Origin: Ruminococcaceae bacterium UBA945
Lineage (GTDB): Bacteria; Bacillota; Clostridia; Oscillospirales; Acutalibacteraceae
Direction of reading: 5' to 3'
Assembly: GCA_002293315.1 (NCBI GenBank)
Contig: DBCZ01000007.1
Span: forward strand, 15,584 to 28,475
DNA length: 12,892 nucleotides
Of this stretch, positions 8,362 through 12,892 are shown piece by piece (position 1 is the stretch's first letter; every line of letters starts with the position of its first letter). The notes under the pieces were generated by a model. The model worked only from the letters and a program-made list of their open reading frames with translations, made no database searches and had not been told where the DNA came from. The translations under genes and the position numbers were made by a program.

Positions 8362-8379
8362 CGTTCTCGCTTATATAAT
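8351..8379 (+). promoter_or_regulatory. Perfect-consensus housekeeping promoter for the tyrS leader
   Basis: TTGACA at 8351-8356 and TATAAT at 8374-8379 are separated by exactly 17 bases, matching the vegetative sigma consensus at all 12 positions. The -35 box lies inside the last codons of recN (Leu-Asp-Asn-stop). Transcription would begin near 8386, just upstream of the T-box stem I. This is seen directly; activity is inferred. Confidence 0.85.
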
Positions 8380-8385
8380 AAGGTT

Positions 8386-8640
8386 AATAGCTATGACGGA
8401 AATTAAGTAGGTTATGATTTTTCGTTCAGAGAGTCTGCGGTTGGTGAGAGCAGGCCGAGGTCATAATTGAAGTTACCTTCCCGAGCTGCCGCCTGAAATG
8501 AGTAGGGTTGAGCCGTATGCGCACGTTAACGCGCAAGGGCATGCACGTGCCCGTTGAGGTCACGGTTGCAAGGCCGTGATAAACTGAGGTGGTACCGCGA
8601 TTATTCGCCCTCTGTGTTAAAAAGCACAGAGGGTTTTTCT
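8386..8640 (+). ncRNA. T-box leader (tyrosyl-tRNA-responsive antitermination)
   Basis: The transcribed leader carries the classic T-box elements in order: an AGTA (8406-8409)/GAA (8469-8471) loop-E pair around the specifier region, AGAGAG at 8429-8434 with 'GGTTGGTGA', the stem II element 'TGAAATGAGTAGG', a stem III hairpin TCACGG/CCGTGA (8560-8565/8574-8579), and the T-box core GAGGTGGTACCGCG (8586-8599). The antiterminator pairs GAGG/CCTC (8586-8589/8609-8612) and GCG/CGC (8597-8599/8606-8608) around the bulge UGGUACC. UGGU would bind a tRNA ending ACCA, consistent with tRNA-Tyr. A UAC tyrosine codon lies at 8474-8476, though the triplet directly after GAA is GUU. Uncharged tRNA binding would favour read-through into tyrS. 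Confidence 0.92.
8608..8638 (+). terminator. T-box regulated intrinsic terminator
   Basis: CCCTCTGTG at 8608-8616 pairs with CACAGAGGG at 8625-8633, followed by five T at 8634-8638. The left arm overlaps the bases used by the T-box antiterminator (8606-8612), so the two structures exclude each other. Confidence 0.92.
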
Positions 8641-8666
8641 GTGCCAGAAACAGAAAGGAGATAAAA

Positions 8667-9890
8667 ATGGGAGTTTATGAAGAACTTCAGGCAAGAGGAC
8701 TTCTTGCGCAGGTGACAAACGAGGAAGAAATAAGGGAGATGGTGAACGCGGGGAAGGCGACCTTCTACATCGGCTTTGACCCCACTGCTGACAGTCTCCA
8801 CGCGGGGCATTTCATGGCACTAAGCCTAATGAAACGCCTCCAGATGGCAGGAAACAAGCCGATTGCGCTTGTAGGCGGCGGCACAGGTATGGTGGGCGAC
8901 CCCACAGGCAGAAGCGACCTTAGAAACGTGCTGACCAAGGAGACGATTGATTATTACGTCGAATGCTTCAGAAAGCAAATGAGCCGTTTCATTGATTTCT
9001 CTGAAGGCAAAGCACTGCTCGTAAATAATGCTGACTGGTTATTGAATCTGAATTACATGGAATTCATCAGAGACATCGGCCCGCATTTCTCCGTGAACCG
9101 TATGCTTGCCGCAGAATGTTACAAGCAGAGAATGGAAAAGGGTCTCACTTTTCTGGAATTCAATTATATGATAATGCAGAGCTATGATTTTTATCAGCTT
9201 TTCCTCCAATATGGCTGCAATATGCAGTTCGGCGGCGACGACCAGTGGAGCAATATGCTCGGCGGCACTGAGCTTATCAGAAGAAAACTCGGAAAAGACG
9301 CCCACGCAATGACGATTAACCTGCTCCTCAACGCCGAGGGCAATAAGATGGGTAAGAGCGCCAACGGCGCAGTGTGGCTTGACCCGAATAAGACCTCTGT
9401 CTTCGATTTCTATCAATACTGGCGCAACGTCGATGACACCGAAGTAATCCGCTGCCTTAAGATGCTGACGTTCATTCCTGTGGAGGAAATTTCGAAAATG
9501 GAGAGCTGGCAGGGCAGTGAGCTCAACCGCGCCAAAGAAATTCTTGCCTTTGAGCTCACTTCTCTTGTGCATGGTGAGGATGAGGCCAGGAAAGCGGAAG
9601 AGGGAGCGAGAGCTTTATTCGTCTCCGGCGGCAACACGGAGAATATGCCGACTACAGCCCTCTCTGCCGCGGAGTTTGAGGGCGAAGGTGTGCCGCTGCT
9701 TGAGCTGCTGGTCACAGCAAAGCTTGCTCCGTCAAAGAAAGAGGCGCGGAGGTTAGTCGAGCAGGGAGGCATAAGTGTGAACGACGAGAAGGCGACAGAT
9801 TTGCAGCAGATGATAAGCCTTTCAGATTTCGAGGAAAATGAGCTGATTATCAAGAAGGGTAAGAAAATCTTCCACAAGATTTCAATCTGA
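8667..9890 (+). CDS. tyrS: Tyrosine--tRNA ligase
   Basis: TyrS charges tRNA-Tyr with tyrosine. The 407-residue protein is a class I synthetase with 'FYIGFDPTADSLHAGHF' carrying the HIGH-type motif HAGH (45-48), the tyrosine-pocket 'QSYDFYQLF' and 'FGGDDQWSN', and the KMSKS-type loop as KMGKS (227-231). The C-terminal ~60 residues form an S4 RNA-binding domain ('KEARRLVEQGGISVNDEKATD'-like stretch). This is the TyrS type with KMGKS rather than the TyrZ type. The start at 8667 follows AAAGGAG (8654-8660); longer in-frame extensions run into the terminator hairpin and are not real. The gene is a monocistronic unit controlled by its own promoter and T-box and closed by a terminator 14 bases downstream. 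Confidence 0.97.
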   Translation: MGVYEELQARGLLAQVTNEEEIREMVNAGKATFYIGFDPTADSLHAGHFMALSLMKRLQMAGNKPIALVGGGTGMVGDPTGRSDLRNVLTKETIDYYVECFRKQMSRFIDFSEGKALLVNNADWLLNLNYMEFIRDIGPHFSVNRMLAAECYKQRMEKGLTFLEFNYMIMQSYDFYQLFLQYGCNMQFGGDDQWSNMLGGTELIRRKLGKDAHAMTINLLLNAEGNKMGKSANGAVWLDPNKTSVFDFYQYWRNVDDTEVIRCLKMLTFIPVEEISKMESWQGSELNRAKEILAFELTSLVHGEDEARKAEEGARALFVSGGNTENMPTTALSAAEFEGEGVPLLELLVTAKLAPSKKEARRLVEQGGISVNDEKATDLQQMISLSDFEENELIIKKGKKIFHKISI

Positions 9891-9904
9891 TTTTAATTAA
9901 AGAG

Positions 9905-9935
9905 GCGGGCTGAAGTGACTTTCAGTCCGCTTTTT
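9905..9935 (+). terminator. Intrinsic terminator of tyrS
   Basis: GCGGGCTGAA (9905-9914) pairs with TTCAGTCCGC (9921-9930), with one G-U pair and a six-base loop, followed by TTTTT (9931-9935). Confidence 0.92.
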
Positions 9936-9985
9936 AATATCAATGTATAAATATGAATAGTAATTAACATAATATCCGACAACAA

Positions 9986-10022
9986 TATACATAGGTTTAC
10001 ATAACGCATTATACATAAGTTT
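9986..10022. repeat. Direct repeat pair with embedded Xer half-site-like sequence
   Basis: TATACATAGGTTT (9986-9998) and TATACATAAGTTT (10010-10022) match at 12 of 13 positions, 24 bases apart. Between and overlapping them, GGTTTACATAA (9994-10004) is the reverse complement of TTATGTAAACC, which differs at one base from the XerD arm of the B. subtilis dif site as I recall it (TTATGTAAACT). The other arm is not convincing: with a 6-base centre it agrees poorly, and the best inner symmetry ATAA-CGCA-TTAT leaves only 4 bases. A recombination site is therefore a suggestion only; the direct repeat itself is plain. Confidence 0.35.
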
Positions 10023-10053
10023 TGTGGTTTTGAAAGAAAGTGTATGTTTATGC

Positions 10054-10082
10054 TTGAAAAATGCAGAGATTTGTATTATAGT
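10054..10082 (+). promoter_or_regulatory. Probable promoter of the recombinase unit
   Basis: TTGAAA (10054-10059) and TATAGT (10077-10082) are separated by 17 bases; each differs from consensus at one base. Transcription would start near 10089, giving a leader of about 230 bases before the recombinase start. Confidence 0.6.
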
Positions 10083-10087
10083 TTATA

Positions 10088-10158
10088 AAGCGCATCTTCT
10101 GTAAAGTAAAACAGCTTTTTGATGCTGTATATTGTATCTCATCATAATCTGTGCGCTT
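10088..10158 (+). other. Possible structured 5' leader element
   Basis: AAGCGCA (10088-10094) can pair with TGCGCTT (10152-10158), enclosing about 57 bases. Inside, ACAG(C) at 10111-10115 can pair either with CTGT at 10099-10102 or with GCTGT at 10124-10128, which are mutually exclusive. The outer stem begins at the predicted transcription start. I do not recognise it as a known riboswitch class; it could be chance. Confidence 0.3.
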
Positions 10159-10218
10159 GATTTTGGTTTCAATAATTTCTAAGAAAACAGGAATCAGTCA
10201 TTATAATGGAAAAGATAT

Positions 10219-10291
10219 GCAGTTTATCATAAACTTGTGTAAAGCTGTGAAACATTACGCTCACTGCTTTTCGTGAAACAAAGCAGTTTAT
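10219..10291 (+). repeat. Competing inverted and direct repeats before the recombinase start
   Basis: GCAGTTTAT occurs at 10219-10227 and again at 10283-10291. ATAAACT at 10229-10235 is complementary to AGTTTAT in both copies, forming a 15-base palindrome with the first. ACTGCTTT (10263-10270) pairs perfectly with AAAGCAGT (10280-10287), and its ACTGC can also pair with GCAGT in the first copy. The second copy ends 14 bases before the ribosome binding site. There is no T-run, so it is not an intrinsic terminator. Confidence 0.5.
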
Positions 10292-10321
10292 AGATGGCAT
10301 TTTGAAAGGCGGACAAGTAAT

Positions 10322-11212
10322 ATGCGGAATTACTATGAGGAGTTCTCAAATTACCTTAAGGAGCAAAAGGCGAATTCGGCGAATACGCGTGAATCTTATC
10401 TGCGCGATACGCAGTATTACCTTAATTTTCTTGAGAAAAAGAATACTGAGCTTTCTGATACAACTGAGCTGGATGTGTCAGACTTCATTGCTTATCTCAA
10501 GGAGATAGGTCGTTCTCCTACGACTGTTTCAAGGACTCTAGCGTCCGTCAGGTGTCTCTATAAATTCTTAAATTACAGAGAAATAATGAACACAAACCCT
10601 GCCAAGGCCATTAAGCTTGAGAAGGTGGAGAAGAAATGGCCGCAGGTTCTCACAGGTGAGGAGATAGAGCTTCTGCTTTCCCAGCCGAATATAACCGAGG
10701 TCAGAGGCTGCCGTGACAAGGCCATGCTTGAATTGATGTATGCCACGGGTATTAGAGCCTCAGAGCTTATAAATCTTGACTTGAACGACATCAATTTGAG
10801 AACAGGCGTGCTTTTCTGCCGGGGCAGCAAGGGCGGGCGTTCAATTCCCGTTTATCCATCCGCCGTGGTTGCCGTATCAGACTACATCTACCGTATGCGT
10901 GGGCTTATCGCAGGCCCGGACAGCGGTACGGCACTGTTCGTCAATCTCAATGGCGGCAGGCTCACGCGGCAGGGTTTTTGGAAGATTGTTAAAGGCTATG
11001 CCACACAGGCCGGCATAATAAAGGAGATAACTCCGCACACGCTTCGTCATTCCTTTGCGATTCATCTGCTTGAAAACGGCGCCTCTGTCAAGGATATTCA
11101 AACGATTATGGGGCACGCCGATATATCCTCAACACAGGTTTATGTTCAGATTCTGGACGGTCGCCTCCAAAAAGTGTATAATGAAACGCATCCCAAGGCT
11201 AAGATGAGCTGA
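10322..11212 (+). CDS. XerC/XerD-type tyrosine recombinase
   Basis: The 296-residue protein has the size and layout of chromosomal Xer recombinases, which resolve chromosome dimers at dif. An N-terminal SAM-like core-binding domain (about 1-90) precedes the catalytic domain, in which all six active-site residues are present: Arg145 ('ATGIRASEL'), Lys170 ('GSKGG'), His239 and Arg242 ('HTLRHSF'), His265 ('MGHAD') and Tyr274. After the nucleophile the sequence is 'YVQI' instead of the usual 'YTHV', a small deviation outside the catalytic set. The tail 'NETHPKAKM' is Xer-like. The start is preceded by AAAGGCGG (10305-10312). No phage or integrating element surrounds it, favouring a housekeeping Xer, nearer XerD in style. 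It is followed 28 bases later by a DUF624 gene, probably in the same transcript. Confidence 0.9.
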   Translation: MRNYYEEFSNYLKEQKANSANTRESYLRDTQYYLNFLEKKNTELSDTTELDVSDFIAYLKEIGRSPTTVSRTLASVRCLYKFLNYREIMNTNPAKAIKLEKVEKKWPQVLTGEEIELLLSQPNITEVRGCRDKAMLELMYATGIRASELINLDLNDINLRTGVLFCRGSKGGRSIPVYPSAVVAVSDYIYRMRGLIAGPDSGTALFVNLNGGRLTRQGFWKIVKGYATQAGIIKEITPHTLRHSFAIHLLENGASVKDIQTIMGHADISSTQVYVQILDGRLQKVYNETHPKAKMS

Positions 11213-11240
11213 AAATACAGACATATTCGGAGGTGATTTT

Positions 11241-12212
11241 TTGGGATTATTCGGATTCGGAAACTATAACAAGCCGGGCCCCGGAGTGAGCAAGGACGAG
11301 CCTCAAAAACCGGCGCCGATTCGCTTTTTTGAGATACTATGGAGAAAGCTGAGCAAGCTTTCACTGGCAAATCTTCTTTTTTTAATACCGGTTGTGATAG
11401 TGGGAGGCATTATTTACCTGCTGATCCTAATGCCTTATCAGCCGGTATATGTTTTCACAATTTCCGGCAGTGAGTTTCTCTTCAATCTCTGGCAGATGTA
11501 TGTGATGCCGCTGCCGCTTATTCTTCTTTCCCCGTTCTGGGGCGGTCTTACGTTTATCTCACGCAACTTCGTTAGGGAAGAGCATGCGTTTGTTGCGTCT
11601 GATTTCTGGAAGACCGTGAAATCCAATTGGAAAGCGCTTTTGATAAACGGCGTAATATGCTATCTTGCTTATGTCATTCTCAGCTTCTCTTTCATTTTTT
11701 ATTTTTCTCTGCTGTCTTCTAGCGCATTTTTCTATGTTCCGCTTGCTATATCCCTGTTCATCACGATTCTTTTCATCTTTGCGCAGTATTATATACCCGT
11801 GATGATTATAACTTTCGACTTGAAGCTAAGGCAAATATACAAAAACGCATTTATTCTGGCTTTGTTAGGCGGGCTCAGAAATCTGCTGATGACAATCTTC
11901 TTTCTTGCCTTGCTGTTGGGAGCGTATCTTAGCCTGGCACTTGGCCCGGTGTTTTTCATTGCTCTGCTTCTTATGATTCTGATTCTCTTCGCCTTCTGCA
12001 ATTACCTGATAAACTTTGCGGCATACCCATTGATTGATAAATACCTCATTCAGCCGCAAATCTCAAAAGACACGGCTCTCGAGAAGGCCGAATCGGATGG
12101 AGAAATTCTTGAAAATAAGCCTGCACAATCAGAGAAAAGTGAAGAAGACGAATATGTCTATATAAACGGGAGATTGATTAAAAAAAGCGATGCAGAAGAT
12201 AAAAACCTATAA
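11241..12212 (+). CDS. DUF624 (YesL-like) membrane protein
   Basis: This 323-residue integral membrane protein has five or six hydrophobic segments, around 43-64, 86-106, 131-157, 164-191, 214-240 and 240-260. The block 'ISRNFVREEHAFVASDFW' followed by 'KTVKSNWKALL' is the conserved part of the DUF624/YesL family, found near transport and polysaccharide genes in Bacillus; no biochemical function is established. The N-terminal 'NYNKPGPGVSK' and a charged C-terminal tail (about 272-323) ending in 'YVYINGRLIKK' are features I associate with clostridial members, which are longer than the ~210-residue Bacillus proteins. The start is TTG at 11241: GGAGGTGAT (11229-11237), a nine-base match to the 16S anti-Shine-Dalgarno, sits at ideal distance and no better ATG is near. 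It follows the recombinase and ends at a strong terminator. Confidence 0.8.
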   Translation: MGLFGFGNYNKPGPGVSKDEPQKPAPIRFFEILWRKLSKLSLANLLFLIPVVIVGGIIYLLILMPYQPVYVFTISGSEFLFNLWQMYVMPLPLILLSPFWGGLTFISRNFVREEHAFVASDFWKTVKSNWKALLINGVICYLAYVILSFSFIFYFSLLSSSAFFYVPLAISLFITILFIFAQYYIPVMIITFDLKLRQIYKNAFILALLGGLRNLLMTIFFLALLLGAYLSLALGPVFFIALLLMILILFAFCNYLINFAAYPLIDKYLIQPQISKDTALEKAESDGEILENKPAQSEKSEEDEYVYINGRLIKKSDAEDKNL

Positions 12213-12213
12213 G

Positions 12214-12240
12214 AAAAATCCCTCATAATGAGGGATTTTT
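12214..12240. terminator. Perfect bidirectional intrinsic terminator
   Basis: A perfect 12-base inverted repeat, AAAAATCCCTCA (12214-12225) and TGAGGGATTTTT (12229-12240), with a TAA loop. The arms give a GC stem flanked by A5 and T5, so it can end transcripts from both sides, serving the DUF624 gene (+) and the convergent small gene (-). Confidence 0.93.
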
Positions 12241-12242
12241 CC

Positions 12243-12261
12243 GATTAAACATGGTTTAATC
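12243..12261. repeat. Second hairpin at the stop of the minus-strand gene
   Basis: GATTAAAC (12243-12250) and GTTTAATC (12254-12261) are perfect inverted repeats with a three-base loop, overlapping the stop codon of the minus-strand gene. It adds to the terminator next to it for leftward transcripts and may shield the 3' end. Confidence 0.6.
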
Positions 12262-12483
12262 TTTCTTGCCTCCGAAAAGGTGGCTTGCAAAGCCTTCAAC
12301 AGCTTTCTTGCCATCCTCAAGCTTGTCACCGGCAGCATCCTTCAAATCGCCCAGCTTATCGGTGACCGCATCCTTCACATCCTCAAGCTTTTCCTCGCCG
12401 GCGTCCTTGATTCTTTCAAAGAAGCCTTCATCCTCTTGCTTTGCAGGTGTGTTTGCCGGAGTCTTGTTTTGATTGTCTGTCAT
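12256..12483 (-). CDS. Small LEA-like 11-mer repeat protein, function unknown
   Basis: This 75-residue protein is highly charged, lacks cysteine and has no signal or membrane segment. After a polar N-terminus (1-20) come three tandem 11-residue units, EEKLEDVKDAV (30-40), TDKLGDLKDAA (41-51) and GDKLEDGKKAV (52-62), then a Gly/Lys-rich end. Such amphipathic 11-mers are the hallmark of group 3 late-embryogenesis-abundant and apolipoprotein-like proteins, which fold on drying or on membranes; a protective or membrane-associated role is inference only. The gene is supported by AAAGGAGG (complement of 12491-12498) ahead of its ATG, an extended -10 promoter (12515-12543), and a terminator after its stop. 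Open frames on the opposite strand lack such signals. I do not recognise a named family. Confidence 0.8.
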   Translation of the reverse strand: MTDNQNKTPANTPAKQEDEGFFERIKDAGEEKLEDVKDAVTDKLGDLKDAAGDKLEDGKKAVEGFASHLFGGKKD

Positions 12484-12514
12484 AATATTACCTCCTTTAT
12501 AAGATGGTGAATTT

Positions 12515-12543
12515 ATTTTATCACATAAATTTCATTCTGTCGA
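12515..12543 (-). promoter_or_regulatory. Extended -10 promoter of the small repeat protein gene
   Basis: Read on the minus strand: TCGACA (complement of 12538-12543), 17 bases, then TAAAAT (complement of 12515-12520), preceded by TGA to give an extended TGn -10. It predicts a short leader of about 25 bases. Confidence 0.65.
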
Positions 12544-12612
12544 GTAGTTTTACTATAATTTTTTGTGATGATTCAGCGAAACAATATAATGTGTCGTTCA
12601 TTGTGAAGATAT

Positions 12613-12662
12613 CCTGAATTCTTCTCGATTTGCTTGAATTCATCTGAAAAATGATATAAAAT
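12613..12662 (+). promoter_or_regulatory. Promoter of the lipoprotein gene with tandem upstream repeat
   Basis: TTGAAT (12634-12639) and TAAAAT (12657-12662) are 17 bases apart. A direct repeat, CCTGAATTCTTCT (12613-12625) and CTTGAATTCATCT (12633-12645), matches at 11 of 13 positions with a 20-base period; the second copy covers the -35 box. The repeat could be a tandem operator. An alternative promoter core is TTGTGA (12563-12568) with TATAAT (12585-12590). Confidence 0.5.
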
Positions 12663-12696
12663 TAAATTGTTAAAAACTATGAAAAGAGGGAAGAGC

Positions 12697-12892
12697 ATGA
12701 ATAAAAAAAGAGCGATAGCGCTTGTGCTTTCCGCCATAATCTGCATTTCGTTGTTTGCGGCGTGCCAGAATACAGGCAGTGACGCCGCTGTCAGCGTTCT
12801 TTTGGAAGACTCGGCAACGGTGATTCCCGAGGCTGACTTTGTTCAAAAAGATAACGGCAAACCGCTGGGCTATCAGCTTGATAAGCCGGAGA
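12697..12892 (+). CDS. Putative lipoprotein, N-terminal part (runs off the window)
   Basis: The first 65 residues are visible. 'MNKKRAIALVLSAIICISLF' is a typical signal peptide (basic n-region, hydrophobic core) ending in a lipobox 'FAAC' with Cys23 as the lipidation site; Phe at -3 is less usual than Leu but acceptable. Lgt, encoded earlier in the window, would lipidate this cysteine. The mature part ('SVLLEDSATVIPEADFVQ') is not one I recognise, so the role is unknown; an extracytoplasmic substrate-binding or surface protein is possible. The start has GAGGG at 12686-12690, six bases ahead, and a promoter at 12634-12662. It is divergent from the small repeat protein gene. Confidence 0.85.
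   Translation, partial: MNKKRAIALVLSAIICISLFAACQNTGSDAAVSVLLEDSATVIPEADFVQKDNGKPLGYQLDKPE

Larger units (their letters stand above)
9936..10321. other. AT-rich non-coding region upstream of the recombinase
   Basis: There is no plausible gene on either strand in these ~390 bases. The stretch is clearly more AT-rich than the flanking genes. It contains four ACATA boxes (9967-9971, 9989-9993, 9999-10003, 10013-10017), a near-perfect direct repeat TATACATAGGTTT/TATACATAAGTTT (9986-9998 and 10010-10022), a promoter (10054-10082) and, in the transcribed part, several inverted repeats. It is too long for a simple promoter spacer, so it may hold recombinase-binding sites, a structured leader, or both. 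Confidence 0.6.

Noticed and set aside
9039..9572. 177-codon open frame on the minus strand inside tyrS
   Set aside because: Mirror frame of an intact tyrosyl-tRNA synthetase; no initiation signals.
9994..10021. Classical 28-base dif site
   Set aside because: Only one arm matches; a 6-base centre gives a poor second arm, and the inner symmetry leaves 4 bases. Kept only as a half-site-like sequence.
10263..10287. Hairpin ACTGCTTT/AAAGCAGT as a transcription terminator
   Set aside because: No T-run follows, and the recombinase gene it precedes is intact with its own ribosome binding site.
10322..11212. Recombinase as the integrase of a mobile element
   Set aside because: Its size and sequence are those of a chromosomal Xer protein, and no excisionase, phage, transposition or attachment-site duplication is visible around it.
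12298..12396. 33-base repeats as a CRISPR array
   Set aside because: The units are contiguous, degenerate and in frame, without spacers; they are coding repeats.
12266..12510. Plus-strand open frames opposite the small repeat protein gene
   Set aside because: The minus strand has the Shine-Dalgarno, promoter and terminator and shows a regular 11-residue repeat; the plus-strand frames have none of these.

Overview
The window reads as a chromosomal housekeeping segment of a low-to-moderate-GC Gram-positive bacterium, most likely of class Clostridia (Oscillospirales-like). This rests on strong AGGAGG-type ribosome binding sites, a tyrosyl T-box leader, the tlyA-nadK-argR-recN gene order, a YfmH-like M16 peptidase next to lgt, and a DUF624 (YesL-like) membrane protein beginning with a 'NYNKPGPGVSK' motif. 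Taxonomy is inferred from gene order and protein style, not from a marker search. No CRISPR array, insertion sequence, phage gene, tRNA or rRNA was seen.

Region 1 (1-8361, all +) is one tightly packed run of eight genes: the 3' part of an M16 peptidase, lgt (lipoprotein maturation), folD (one-carbon metabolism), dxs (isoprenoid precursor synthesis), tlyA (rRNA 2'-O-methylation), nadK (NADP synthesis), argR (arginine repressor) and recN (double-strand break repair). Gaps are 0-11 bases or overlaps, so it is probably one transcript whose promoter lies upstream of the window. It resembles the widespread Firmicute folD-xseA-xseB-ispA-dxs-tlyA-argR-recN cluster, but xseA, xseB and ispA are absent between folD and dxs.

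Region 2 (8351-9935) is a self-contained tyrS unit: a perfect-consensus promoter whose -35 box overlaps the end of recN, a complete T-box leader with mutually exclusive antiterminator and terminator, tyrS, and a strong intrinsic terminator.

Region 3 (9936-12240) starts with about 390 bases of AT-rich non-coding DNA holding repeated ACATA boxes, a Xer half-site-like sequence, a good promoter and several competing inverted repeats. It is followed by a XerC/XerD-type tyrosine recombinase, a DUF624 membrane protein with a TTG start, and a perfect bidirectional terminator.

Region 4 (12241-12892) holds a small minus-strand gene for a 75-residue charged protein built on three 11-residue LEA-like repeats, a divergent promoter region, and the 5' end of a lipoprotein gene on the plus strand.

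Nothing here is a clearly new multi-gene system. The parts most worth a second look are the recombinase upstream region, the specifier register of the T-box, the 11-mer repeat protein, and the substitution at the classical Lgt histidine position.
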